Below, piece after piece: positions 31,826 through 40,310 of a stretch of DNA of 47,784 nt. Under the pieces are notes generated by a model. The model was not told the DNA's origin. It did no database searches and worked only from the letters and a program-made list of their open reading frames with translations. Made by a program: the position numbers and the translations under genes. Within the stretch, counting starts at the first letter, position 1. The number at the start of each line of letters is the position of its first letter. The stretch lies in NCBI GenBank assembly GCA_021299265.1, contig JAJTGP010000040.1, positions 1 to 47,784 on the forward strand. The letters run 5' to 3'. Origin of the DNA: Hyphomonadaceae bacterium. GTDB taxonomy: Bacteria > Pseudomonadota > Alphaproteobacteria > Caulobacterales > Aquidulcibacteraceae.

Positions 31826-32416
31826 TTAAGCGCGCCCTTTTATTTTCGCAACCGCTTTAGCTTTGGCGAGCAGGCCTTGCACCCCAATGCCAGAGCCTGC
31901 TTTCAAATCGGTTGTGTAATCGCGGATGATGCCATCCTTGCCTACGATCACAAAACTTGGCACCCATTTGATGCCCCAAGCCTTATAGGCGGCGCTGTCG
32001 TCGTCTACCGCCACAGGGAAGCGATAGCCTTTTTCGGCAAAGAACGGGGCCAACCCGCCCCAGCGGCCATAGCGACCGCGTGTGTGTATGCCAATGAATT
32101 GAAGTTTGCGGTCCCGTGCAATTAAACGATTAAGCTCTGCCACATCATCTACATCTGCCAGACAATCCGGGCACCAGATCCCCCAGAATTGGACAATGGT
32201 GGTCTTTCCGAGGAAGTCGGCTTGCGTCAAACGACCACCGCCAAAACGGGCGAGGTCCGTTGCGGGTGCCGCCTGTCCGATCAAATCATAGGTGCGTGGT
32301 CGACGATCCACCGGTGCTGCTGGTGTCGTTTGAGCTTCTGCCTCCAGCGCGACGGTGGCGGCAAGCGTGCCGGCCGCGAGGCCTGTCAGGGTATCTCTAC
32401 GTGTCATAGTGTTCAT
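31826..32416 (-). CDS. Exported TlpA-like thioredoxin, Tat leader
   Basis: A 196-residue periplasmic thioredoxin-fold protein. The leader MNTMTRRDTLTGLAAGTLAA holds a twin-arginine motif with cleavage near EAEAQ. The active site is Cys82-P-D-Cys85 (GIWCPDC), and the cis-Pro motif is WVPSFVIVGKDG. It probably reduces disulfides outside the cytoplasm, as do TlpA and CcmG in cytochrome or copper-site assembly. A second Met three codons later is an alternative start. It follows another such gene by 44 bases. Confidence 0.85.
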   Translation of the reverse strand: MNTMTRRDTLTGLAAGTLAATVALEAEAQTTPAAPVDRRPRTYDLIGQAAPATDLARFGGGRLTQADFLGKTTIVQFWGIWCPDCLADVDDVAELNRLIARDRKLQFIGIHTRGRYGRWGGLAPFFAEKGYRFPVAVDDDSAAYKAWGIKWVPSFVIVGKDGIIRDYTTDLKAGSGIGVQGLLAKAKAVAKIKGRA

Positions 32417-32460
32417 GTGCCCAATCTGATCGAAGTGACGTGCCTTGCCAAGGCATGGCC

Positions 32461-32997
32461 TCAGGCTGATCCCACAAAATCGCGTACTTTGCCGACAAAT
32501 CTTGCAGCACCGCGCGACGATTTGAAAGCCCAAGCGTGATCGATGATCTGTCCTGTCGCGTCGACCAGCAAGGTCAGTGGCGTGCCAGGCACCCCGATCG
32601 ACTTCGTAAGGCGCTGGGTGCGATCATCGACAATCGGAGTGGCCACGTCTGAAGCGCGGCTTTCAGCCCAAACCGGCAGACTGGGCCCATCCTTAGGTGC
32701 GAGCCCGATATGCACACTGAAAAGGTCGAAGGGGGGCTCGGCACCTTGCAGCGGCTTTAAAGCGCGCACGGCCTCATCCCAATGGGGCTCATCAATCCGG
32801 CAAGGCCCACACCACAGCCCCCAGAAGCGAATAACGGCTGGGCGGCCCAAACTGGCGAGATTTATGCCCGTGCCGTCGATCAGGCTTGCCGGAACGGACG
32901 GCAGGCGTTGCTTGTGCAAAGCTTTAGCGGGGTCCTCTCGGCAACCTGCCAAGGTAAGAGCGCCAAGAGCTGAGACTGTAAATGTGCGCCGATCCAT
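32461..32997 (-). CDS. TlpA-family thioredoxin-like lipoprotein
   Basis: A 178-residue thioredoxin-fold protein. MDRRTFTVSALGALTLAGC shows a twin-arginine leader and lipobox Cys19. The active site is Cys63-G-P-Cys66 (GLWCGPC), with cis-Pro in GTPLTLLVD. It is the first of two tandem TlpA-like genes, with a different redox dipeptide (GP versus PD), so the two may have different partners. The 122 bases before it hold a terminator of the thiolase gene. A redox role for exported cytochrome or copper proteins is inferred. Confidence 0.85.
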   Translation of the reverse strand: MDRRTFTVSALGALTLAGCREDPAKALHKQRLPSVPASLIDGTGINLASLGRPAVIRFWGLWCGPCRIDEPHWDEAVRALKPLQGAEPPFDLFSVHIGLAPKDGPSLPVWAESRASDVATPIVDDRTQRLTKSIGVPGTPLTLLVDATGQIIDHAWAFKSSRGAARFVGKVRDFVGSA

Positions 32998-33054
32998 CCG
33001 TAACTACACCTTCTTTCTTGGGGTAGAATTAGCCGACATCGCTTAAGCGGACAT

Positions 33055-33087
33055 GAAAACGGCGGCACAGTCGAAACCGTGCCGCCG
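33055..33087 (-). terminator. Terminator after the thiolase gene
   Basis: On the minus strand CGGCGGCAC and GTGCCGCCG pair over nine bases around a 10-base loop and are followed by four T. It begins 33 bases after the thiolase stop and separates that gene from the tlpA-like pair. Confidence 0.82.
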
Positions 33088-33119
33088 CCCGAACTTGCCC
33101 GTTGAACCGGGGCGAAGCT

Positions 33120-34322
33120 TTAGTAGATTTCGAACAAGCCTGCAGCGCCCATGCCGCCACCGATACACATGGTGACAACGCCCCACTTCACATTCTGGCC
33201 AGCTGCCTTGCGACGACGGCCTTCCAACAGGATGTGGCCGGTGCAGCGTGTGCCCGTCATGCCGAATGGGTGGCCAATGGCGATCGAGCCACCGTTCACA
33301 TTGTACTTTTCAGGGTCGATGCCCAAACGGTCGCGCGAATAGAGGCACTGGCTGGCGAAAGCTTCATTCAACTCCCACAGGTCGATATCGTCCACCTTCA
33401 AGCCATGACGCTCCAGCAAACGGGGCACGGCAAAGACAGGGCCAATGCCCATTTCGTCGGGCTCGCAGCCTGCAACCGCAAAGCCAGCAAAGCGGCCAAG
33501 CGCTTCTACGCCGCGCGATTGCGCAGCCTTAGCTTCCATCAGCACGACAGCTGCCGCGCCGTCTGACAATTGCGAGGCGTTGCCGGCGGTGACGAATTTG
33601 TCTGGGCCGCGGACTGGCTTCAGGGAAGCCAAGCCTTCCAAAGTGGTGTCTGCACGGTTGCATTCGTCGCGGTCGACGATCACGTCTTTGATCGTGGTTT
33701 CGCCGGTTGCCTTGTCCACGACTTTCATCTTGGTAGCCATCGGGACGATTTCGTCATTGTACAAACCGGCCGCTTGGGCAGCCGCGATGCGCTGTTGGCT
33801 GCGCAGCGCATATTCGTCTTGATACTCACGGCTAACATTATAGCGCTGCGCCACGATGTCGGCGGTTTCAATCATCGGCATCCACAAGGCTGGCTTGATG
33901 TTGAGCAGATGCTCTTCTTGATAGTGCGACAAATTCATCGAACCACCCATTTGCACCAGCGAGATCGACTCAACGCCGCCACCAATGGCGCAGTCTGCGC
34001 CGCTTTGGGTGATGTAGTTGGCGGCCATCGCAATGGTCTGTAGGCCCGACGAGCAGAAGCGGTTAACAGTGGTGCCCGAAGTGGTGACGGGGCAGCCGGC
34101 CCAGATGGCGGCATTGCGGGCGACGTTTGCACCGGTTGCGCCTTCAGGTTGGCCCGCACCGATATAGACGTCTTCTACCAGGCCAGGCTCAATGCCAGCC
34201 TTGGCAATCGCGTGCTTAATGGCGTGACCGGTCATGGCTGCACCATGGGTCATGTTGAACCCGCCGCGGAGAGACTTAGCAAGGCCTGTACGGGCGGTGG
34301 ATACGATTACGGCTTCACGCAT
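33120..34322 (-). CDS. Acetyl-CoA C-acyltransferase (thiolase)
   Basis: A 400-residue thiolase. Cys90 ([10 protein letters not shown]) is the acyl-binding cysteine, [14 protein letters not shown] carries the histidine, and [10 protein letters not shown] the deprotonating cysteine. The length and [13 protein letters not shown] start suit acetyl-CoA acetyltransferases or a beta-oxidation FadA; no partner gene identifies which. It is a lone transcription unit with its own terminator, divergent from a DNA methyltransferase gene with 174 bases between. A second thiolase is 13 kb away. Confidence 0.93.
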   Translation of the reverse strand: MREAVIVSTARTGLAKSLRGGFNMTHGAAMTGHAIKHAIAKAGIEPGLVEDVYIGAGQPEGATGANVARNAAIWAGCPVTTSGTTVNRFCSSGLQTIAMAANYITQSGADCAIGGGVESISLVQMGGSMNLSHYQEEHLLNIKPALWMPMIETADIVAQRYNVSREYQDEYALRSQQRIAAAQAAGLYNDEIVPMATKMKVVDKATGETTIKDVIVDRDECNRADTTLEGLASLKPVRGPDKFVTAGNASQLSDGAAAVVLMEAKAAQSRGVEALGRFAGFAVAGCEPDEMGIGPVFAVPRLLERHGLKVDDIDLWELNEAFASQCLYSRDRLGIDPEKYNVNGGSIAIGHPFGMTGTRCTGHILLEGRRRKAAGQNVKWGVVTMCIGGGMGAAGLFEIY

Positions 34323-34482
34323 AGTGGCGGCTCCCTTTACTTCCTGTCACGCCGGTTCATCCGGCTTTCTAAAGGTCTCTTAGCGTCTGTGTCGGGGATG
34401 GAAAGCCCTAATTTCGCAGTGACGCTGGGGCAGGAAGCAGAAATTGAGATCAAATCATGTTGAGATCGGGCAAAGCCATCAT

Positions 34483-34499
34483 GGAAAGAGCCGTCTTTG
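34483..34499 (+). promoter_or_regulatory. Ribosome site and TTG start of the DNA methyltransferase
   Basis: GGAAAGAG lies 7 bases before a TTG. No in-frame ATG, GTG or other TTG occurs between the preceding in-frame stop (34461) and motif I of the methyltransferase, so this TTG has to be the start. Confidence 0.6.
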
Positions 34500-35618
34500 C
34501 CCCTTCGCGATAAGCCCATTGCGCTTGAGTTCTTTGCCGGGGGTGGGCTCGCTCGGCTTGGCTTAAGTGCGCAATTTGACGTGGCTTGGGCAAATGATTT
34601 GGATGCGATGAAGTGCAGGGCTTGGCGGGATAATTTCGGGGCTGACGGTCTGGTTGAAGGCGATGTGGCCGATATTCAGGTTGATGATCTCCCGCCGCGC
34701 CCCGCCTTGGCCTGGGCCAGCTTTCCGTGTCAGGACCTCTCACTCGCGGGGGATCGGGCCGGATTGACGGGCGGCCGATCGGGGACGCTATTTGCCTTTA
34801 TGGCGCGACTAGCCGAATTGCGCGATCGCGGCGATCCGCCCGAAGTCGTGGTGCTAGAAAATGTCAAAGGCCTGTTGAGTTCGCGCGGCGGGCAGGATTT
34901 GGCGGCGATTTTCTATGCTTTGGGTGACTTAGGCTATGTCGCAGGGTGCCTTGAGATGGACGCAGCTTGGTTCCTGCCGCAATCACGCCCCCGCATCTTC
35001 ATCATAGCCGTTCGCCGGGACCTAAAGATACCGACCGCGCTAATGTCCCGGGATGACCGGCCCTGCGTCTTCCAAACACCAGCCATTTTGAAAGCCCAAG
35101 CGGCTCTGCCAAATGCATTGAAATGGTTTGTGCCGTCACCTCCCAAGCCTTCAGTCAGTTTACCCGATATTCTCGACCCGACTGACACGAGCTGGTGGGA
35201 TGCAGACAAGCTCACCATCTTCCAGCAGCAATTGAGCGATAAGCATCGTGGACGCTTGGATGCGCTTTTAGGAACGCCTGGCCGCCATATCGGCACCATG
35301 TATCGCAGGATCCGTCGGGAAGATGGCGTGAAACAACAGCGCGCAGAGATTCGCTTTGACGGTAAAGTAGGCTGCCTGCGCACCCCGGCGGGTGGATCGT
35401 CTCGCCAATTCTGGTTGGTGGTAGAGGGTGGGAACCTTAAAATACGCCCGATCAACCCGCGCGAGGCCATGCGGCTGATGGGTGTACCCGATAGCTATCA
35501 GTTGCCAAAGGGAACCTTAGCCGGTCTGAAGATTGCCGGCGACGGCGTTGCCGTGCCTGTCGTCTCTTGGTTGAGCGATCAGCTCTTGGCACCCTTAGCG
35601 GCCTGTGCCCGATCCTGA
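34497..35618 (+). CDS. Orphan DNA (cytosine-5-)-methyltransferase
   Basis: A 373-residue C5-type methyltransferase, translated from a TTG. In order: motif I ALEFFAGGGLARLGL (9-23), motif IV FPCQDLSLAG with the catalytic Cys78, motif VI LENV (about 114), motif VIII QSRPRIFIIAVR, and motifs IX-X RPINPREAMRLMG and GDGVAVPVVS. The region between (about 180-300) is the target-recognition domain. The recognised sequence cannot be read. No restriction enzyme or phage gene is next to it; neighbours are ordinary. It could be an epigenetic regulator or a remnant of a modification system. Confidence 0.92.
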   Translation: MPLRDKPIALEFFAGGGLARLGLSAQFDVAWANDLDAMKCRAWRDNFGADGLVEGDVADIQVDDLPPRPALAWASFPCQDLSLAGDRAGLTGGRSGTLFAFMARLAELRDRGDPPEVVVLENVKGLLSSRGGQDLAAIFYALGDLGYVAGCLEMDAAWFLPQSRPRIFIIAVRRDLKIPTALMSRDDRPCVFQTPAILKAQAALPNALKWFVPSPPKPSVSLPDILDPTDTSWWDADKLTIFQQQLSDKHRGRLDALLGTPGRHIGTMYRRIRREDGVKQQRAEIRFDGKVGCLRTPAGGSSRQFWLVVEGGNLKIRPINPREAMRLMGVPDSYQLPKGTLAGLKIAGDGVAVPVVSWLSDQLLAPLAACARS

Positions 35619-35662
35619 TCATCTGCTTGCCTTTAGGTGAAGGCGCGCCTTAGAGAGAAGCG

Positions 35663-36484
35663 ATGACTACCCTTACCGCCAACCAAGATTCTAGCCCAAT
35701 CAAGCGCACGCTTCTGGTGGTGGTTGCAGCAAGTGTGGCCATAGGAGTGGCCTATGGCGCGGGCGAACTTTCACATCTGTTGTCCTTTATCATCACTGAA
35801 GCAGGTGCAGCCGATTTCTTTCGAGAGCCGATCAATTTGGCGCTTGGCTTGGCGGGGCTTTTCCTTTGGCAGCAACTCAGCCGATCGCCGGTCCAAACGC
35901 CCCCCTTGTGGGGGTCTCCCGCCATTGGGCTCGGTTGGGGCTGGTTGGTTGGATGCGCTTTGCCCGGCCTCGCGCTCCTAGGCATTGTAATGTTGCACGC
36001 AGGCGCATTTGAAGCGCGCCCATTTGCCTTGGCCAGCATCCTCATCCCTGTGCCCTTTATTCTCATCCACGCGATGGCAGAAGAAGTCGTTGTTCGGGGA
36101 ATTGCGCAGCGCGCCGGGCATTCAGCCTTTGGCGCATTAGCAGGCATTGGCGTTGCGGCTTTAACTTTCTGTGTCTTGCAGACCCTTCAAGGCTACAACT
36201 CGATCTGGCATATCGCCAATTCCGCCCTTTTTGGGGCCGCACTCGGGCTTCTTGCCCTTGGTCGTGGGGGCATCTGGGCAGCGATTGCGGGCCATGCAGG
36301 TTGGACTTGGCTAGAGACCTGTTGGATTGGGGATGCTGTTCGGTTTCAAAAGGACAACGGTGTCTGGGTTGGTGGGACTGGCCCTGATTCCTATGGCTCA
36401 CCCATCTTTACCTTGGTTCTGATCCTGATTTTAGCCCTGTTCGGCGTCCGTTGGGCTTTGCAAGCCGCGAAAGAAAAGCGATAA
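35663..36484 (+). CDS. CPBP-family membrane protein, altered second motif
   Basis: A 273-residue membrane protein with about seven hydrophobic spans of the Abi/CPBP glutamic-protease-like family (Rce1 relatives). The first motif is intact: Glu140-Glu141 with Arg145 (AEEVVVRG). The second, normally FxxxH, reads LTFCVLQT, with Gln where His is expected. The third, GHAGW, is present at the end of the spans. Such proteins process or bind peptides in the membrane, but loss of one proposed metal/catalytic histidine may mean it is inactive. It follows the DNA methyltransferase by 44 bases and precedes an O-methyltransferase by 8; function unknown. Confidence 0.82.
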   Translation: MTTLTANQDSSPIKRTLLVVVAASVAIGVAYGAGELSHLLSFIITEAGAADFFREPINLALGLAGLFLWQQLSRSPVQTPPLWGSPAIGLGWGWLVGCALPGLALLGIVMLHAGAFEARPFALASILIPVPFILIHAMAEEVVVRGIAQRAGHSAFGALAGIGVAALTFCVLQTLQGYNSIWHIANSALFGAALGLLALGRGGIWAAIAGHAGWTWLETCWIGDAVRFQKDNGVWVGGTGPDSYGSPIFTLVLILILALFGVRWALQAAKEKR

Positions 36485-36492
36485 GAGCAAAT

Positions 36493-37164
36493 ATGTCGTC
36501 ATCATTCACCTTAAGCGCCCCGATCATCGACTATCTGGCCGAGGTCAACCAAGCCGAGCATCCGGCCCTAACCGCCTGTCGGGCCGAAACCGCCAGCCAC
36601 CCTAAAGCCATGATGCAAATCAGCGCTGAACAAGGTGCCTTTATGAGCTTTCTGATCCGTCAGATGGATGCGCGATTAGCAGTCGAAGTGGGTGTTTTCA
36701 CAGGTTATTCGGCTTTGGTGACCGCCCTTGCCCTGCGTCAGAACGCAGGGCCCGGCGGCAAGCTCTTTGCGCTCGACATCTCTGAGGAATTCACTGATCT
36801 AGCCAAAACCTATTGGCATCAAGCTGGTGTTGAAAACACGATTGACCTGCGCATCGCGCCTGCTGGCGACAGCCTTACCGCCTTGGCCAATGAGGGCTAT
36901 GAAGGCAAGATCGACTTTATGTTTGTCGACGCCGACAAGCCCGGATACCTAGATTATTACGAAAAGGGCCTGAAACTTTTGCGCACGGGCGGGGTTATGC
37001 TGTTTGATAATGTGCTATGGAGCGGCACCGTCGCTGATCCCAGCGATCAAAGCATCGAGACTATAGCCCTGCGGGAGCTCGCCGCACACGCCAAAGAAGA
37101 TCCTCGCGTGCGCGCAGTTATGGTTGCTATTGGCGATGGTCTCTTGCTGGTGACAAAGGTCTAA
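36493..37164 (+). CDS. O-methyltransferase, class I SAM
   Basis: A 223-residue cytosolic SAM-dependent methyltransferase of the caffeoyl-CoA-like (COG4122) group. Motifs are VEVGVFTGYSALVTALAL (SAM loop), LFALDISEEFTDLAK, MFVDADKPGYLDYYEKGLKL (metal-binding Asp pair) and LFDNVLWSGTVADP. These suggest a metal-dependent catechol-type acceptor; the actual substrate is unknown. The ATG is close behind the CPBP gene (8 bases), so the two are probably cotranscribed. It converges on another SAM-like gene with 8 bases between the stops. Confidence 0.9.
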   Translation: MSSSFTLSAPIIDYLAEVNQAEHPALTACRAETASHPKAMMQISAEQGAFMSFLIRQMDARLAVEVGVFTGYSALVTALALRQNAGPGGKLFALDISEEFTDLAKTYWHQAGVENTIDLRIAPAGDSLTALANEGYEGKIDFMFVDADKPGYLDYYEKGLKLLRTGGVMLFDNVLWSGTVADPSDQSIETIALRELAAHAKEDPRVRAVMVAIGDGLLLVTKV

Positions 37165-37172
37165 AGCTTCGA

Positions 37173-37826
37173 TCAGCTTCTATCGTTGGCAGCAGTCACT
37201 TCCATCGGATCAACCAGCATTTGCACGCTTGCGGTGAACTTACGCCAAACTTGTGGAAGCCAGCTGCGCGCCACTACGGTCGGCTGTTGCCGCCAGTCGC
37301 GGGCGACAAATGGAGCCAGCTTGGTAACGATGGCTGTGCGCCCATGCAGGACCTTATTCACGCGCCACCCTGGCTCCCGCCGCAAAACATCCAATAGGAT
37401 TTTGCCAGTCCAAAGATCGACGTCATCGATCAACATCTTGCCGCCCACTTTCAAGCGCGGGGCCATATAGAGCCAATCGACGCCGGGCAGCGGAAAGCCG
37501 TGACTGCCATCGATGATGGCCACATCCAAATCTTCATGGCCTTTTAAGTGGGGAAGAATGTCTTGACTGAAACCGTGATGAAAGCGCACCAAACTCAGAT
37601 CAAGGCCGCGTTGATCGGCGACCCGCTGGATGGAGGCGATTTCATCCGCAGATGGCGTGATGGCTTCATGGATACAACCGGCCTGCAAGCAAGCCAACGT
37701 GGACTGACCGCAGCCCGTTTCCAGCGTGTGCATACCCGGGCGCAAGTGCAATTGAAGCCATGTCAATGCGAGATTGCCAGTTTCCCACTGAAACCGCTCG
37801 CCAGTCCGACCTTTGGATTGATCCAT
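37173..37826 (-). CDS. Class I SAM-like methyltransferase, unknown substrate
   Basis: A 217-residue protein with a Rossmann-like methyltransferase core. HTLETGCGQSTLACLQAG is motif I, DVAIIDGSHGFPLPGVDWLY and LKVGGKMLIDDVDLW the later strands. It is close to the Methyltransf_24-type proteins. Its likely start is the ATG (MDQSKGRTGERFQWETGN); a TTG-started reading adds 24 residues without signal. It converges on the other methyltransferase gene. No substrate can be inferred. It is 102 bases downstream of the secreted protein gene on the same strand. Confidence 0.75.
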   Translation of the reverse strand: MDQSKGRTGERFQWETGNLALTWLQLHLRPGMHTLETGCGQSTLACLQAGCIHEAITPSADEIASIQRVADQRGLDLSLVRFHHGFSQDILPHLKGHEDLDVAIIDGSHGFPLPGVDWLYMAPRLKVGGKMLIDDVDLWTGKILLDVLRREPGWRVNKVLHGRTAIVTKLAPFVARDWRQQPTVVARSWLPQVWRKFTASVQMLVDPMEVTAANDRS

Positions 37827-37928
37827 GTTTGCGTCCGTCCCACACACACGAGCAGGCCGTCCCAATGTGGGAGGCCACGCCGTCTCTCGCAGAAACAAGC
37901 AAGTTTCAAACCAATTGCGTGAAAAGCT

Positions 37929-38843
37929 CTATCGGGCGACCCAAATTGCGCCCTGACGGACCAAAACCCGACCAGACAGCCTGCCCGTATTGTCGGCACC
38001 AGTGGCCGCAATGGTCGCGAGACGCGTCATGTCTCGGGCGCGGTCGGCACGTCCGACTACCAAGGTATCGCGGGTGGGCACAGCAACTGCCAAAGGGCCA
38101 CCCAATTGCTTCTGGATTGTGGTCCAGACTTGGTCGAGGGCCAAAAGGCTGGTTGCATAAGGTTGGTCTGGGTCGGCTTCCAACAAGCCGTCATTGACGG
38201 TCCATTTTACGCCGGTCAATTCTTTCAACGTATTGGCCCGAGCGCGGTCAAACGCTTGGGTTGCGCCTAATTGTAAATCGTTCAGCCGACCAATTGGCAT
38301 GAGGGCAATCGTCGTTGGCGTATCGCCCACGAGAACCTCTTCGAGGCCTTCAGAAAATGGGCGGCGGACCACCGAATTGCGCTGACCAAGAACAGCTGTT
38401 TGCACTTCAAACGTATTGATCGCCTCGGTCGTGCGGATCACGACGCGCAATTGCTCGAGCTTGAATGGGTCCTGCCGCTCGAGGAGGTTGCGGACATTAG
38501 TTTCAAAACGGCTATATTCCGCCTCTGGATTGGCGTCCGCTAGATTGACGCGAGCCTGCAACGTATCGAGGCGGACGCTGACTTCTGAATGGGTGACAAC
38601 CCGCAGACTATTGACCTGCCCATCCATGCGCTCGACCCCGCGCACGCCCGGCAAAGCCGACAGGCGACGCGCCATCTCTTGACTGACTTCCTCCATCGAA
38701 ATGCGCTCAACAAGCGATACCGCCGATCCGGCCGGGGTAGAGTCGGAGGCGGTCTGGGCTGCGGCAGGTCCTGCCACCGCCAAGAAAGCCCATGCGCAGG
38801 CAGCCAGTATGGTATGCGAAGTCATGATAATTGTCCGTTTCAC
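37929..38843 (-). CDS. Exported protein, DUF1444-like, end of ast operon
   Basis: A 304-residue exported protein. With a GTG start directly after the astD stop the leader is MKRTIIMTSHTILAACAWAF..., cleavage near AAAQ; an internal ATG (MTSHTIL) is possible. The mature part has SMEEVSQEMARRLSALPGVRG-like segments and a long alternating-charge region with LVGDTPTTIALMP, resembling the DUF1444/YtpQ family, but that is tentative. No cysteine is in the mature part. Its start touches astD, so it is translated with the arginine genes although no link is known. Confidence 0.7.
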   Translation of the reverse strand: MKRTIIMTSHTILAACAWAFLAVAGPAAAQTASDSTPAGSAVSLVERISMEEVSQEMARRLSALPGVRGVERMDGQVNSLRVVTHSEVSVRLDTLQARVNLADANPEAEYSRFETNVRNLLERQDPFKLEQLRVVIRTTEAINTFEVQTAVLGQRNSVVRRPFSEGLEEVLVGDTPTTIALMPIGRLNDLQLGATQAFDRARANTLKELTGVKWTVNDGLLEADPDQPYATSLLALDQVWTTIQKQLGGPLAVAVPTRDTLVVGRADRARDMTRLATIAATGADNTGRLSGRVLVRQGAIWVAR

Positions 38844-40310
38844 TTAAAGGCCGGGAGCGCTGAGACGTTCTGCCCGGTCCGCTTCCTGCTTGGCGACTGG
38901 GAAGGCGCAATAGTCAGCTGCGTAATAGGCACTGGGGCGGCCGTCGCCTGAAAGACCCGGTCCGCCAAACGGCAAAGCGGAAGACGCGCCAGTCGTGGGT
39001 CGGTTCCAATTGATCAATCCCGCACGCAGATTAAGCGTCGCTTGCTCCCACAAGGCGGCATCATCACTGACCAGTCCAGACGAGAGACCAAAGCGCGTGG
39101 CGTTGGCCCGCTCTATTGCTTGTTCAAACGTCTTCACCCGGAACACTTGCGCGAAGGGGGCGAATAATTCTTCATCCTCAGCCTCTTGGGCATGGGTCAT
39201 ATCGATCATGCCCGGACGCACAAAGGCTGGGCCTTCAACCCCAATTTGGGCCTTAACGAGAGACTTGCCGCCCAAGGCTTGCAGCTCAGCTTCAAAATGG
39301 GCGACGCGTGTTGCTTGCCCGGCGTGAATAACCGGCCCCATAAAGGGTGCTGTCTCGGCATTCCACGGTGCCAACACCATACGCTCGATGCGGGCCTGTG
39401 TGGCTTCCAACACCTGATCGCCAAAGCGGCCTTCCGGCAGGATCAAGCGGCGCGCACACGAACAGCGCTGACCGCTGGTGATGAAAGCAGAATGGACGAT
39501 GAGGTCTGCTGCGGCCTCAATCTCAGCCGGGTCCCAAATGATCAGAGGGTTGTTGCCGCCCATTTCAAGGGCGAGAATAACTTCAGGGCGACCACCAAAC
39601 ATACGGTGGATGGCTGTGCCTGTGGTGGCAGAGCCGGTAAACAAGACGCCATCGATCCCTGAAGCGGCTAACAGGGCGGCACCCGTATCGCGCGCGCCCA
39701 TCACGACGTTGAGGACGCCGGGGGGTAGACCCGCTTCTTCAAACGCTGCCACCATCAAGACTGCCGCGGATGGCGCAAGCTCTGAGGGCTTAAAGACCAC
39801 CGTATTACCAGCCAAAAGCGCCGGTACAATGTGACCATTGGGCAAATGGCCAGGGAAGTTGAATGGGCCGAGCACCGCCATCACGCCCCAAGGCCGGTGG
39901 TCCAACGCGGTGCGACCAAAGGCTGCTGCTTCGCTCTTAACCCCTGTCCGCTCCTCATAGGCGCGCACGGAGATCGCGACCTTGCCAACCATGGCACCGA
40001 CTTCGGCCGTCGATTCCCATAATGCTTTGCCCATATCACGCGAGATGGCTTCGGCGATGGCAGGGCCTCGCGCCTGCAGCGCGCGGCTGTAGGCTTCAAG
40101 GATTGTGATGCGTTCGGCACGCGAAGTCTTGGCCCAAGCCGGGAAAGCGGCACGGGCTGCTGCCACGGCTTGTTCCACTTGAGCGCCTGTGGCGGCATGG
40201 GCGGCAAACACCACTTCGTCGCTAGCTGGATCGATCGAGGTGAAATGAGGGCCAAGCCCGGCTTGCCAAGACCCGTTGAGATACAGACCACCGTGAGACT
40301 GGTTAAACAT
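38844..40310 (-). CDS. astD: N-succinylglutamate 5-semialdehyde dehydrogenase
   Basis: A 488-residue aldehyde dehydrogenase, fourth step of the arginine succinyltransferase pathway, oxidising succinylglutamate semialdehyde with NAD. GPFNFPGHLPNGHIVPALLAGNTVVFKPSE is the cofactor-binding region, the general base is in ALEMGGNNPL and the catalytic Cys in SGQRCSCARRL; FPGHLP fits the AstD group. The ATG overlaps the end of astA by 8 bases. AstD and AstA together show the pathway, although no astB, astC or astE is in the window. Confidence 0.93.
   Translation of the reverse strand: MFNQSHGGLYLNGSWQAGLGPHFTSIDPASDEVVFAAHAATGAQVEQAVAAARAAFPAWAKTSRAERITILEAYSRALQARGPAIAEAISRDMGKALWESTAEVGAMVGKVAISVRAYEERTGVKSEAAAFGRTALDHRPWGVMAVLGPFNFPGHLPNGHIVPALLAGNTVVFKPSELAPSAAVLMVAAFEEAGLPPGVLNVVMGARDTGAALLAASGIDGVLFTGSATTGTAIHRMFGGRPEVILALEMGGNNPLIIWDPAEIEAAADLIVHSAFITSGQRCSCARRLILPEGRFGDQVLEATQARIERMVLAPWNAETAPFMGPVIHAGQATRVAHFEAELQALGGKSLVKAQIGVEGPAFVRPGMIDMTHAQEAEDEELFAPFAQVFRVKTFEQAIERANATRFGLSSGLVSDDAALWEQATLNLRAGLINWNRPTTGASSALPFGGPGLSGDGRPSAYYAADYCAFPVAKQEADRAERLSAPGL

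Noticed and set aside
33090-33115. GTTGAACC-like T-arm suggesting a tRNA
   Set aside because: No acceptor stem or anticodon arm can be folded around it.
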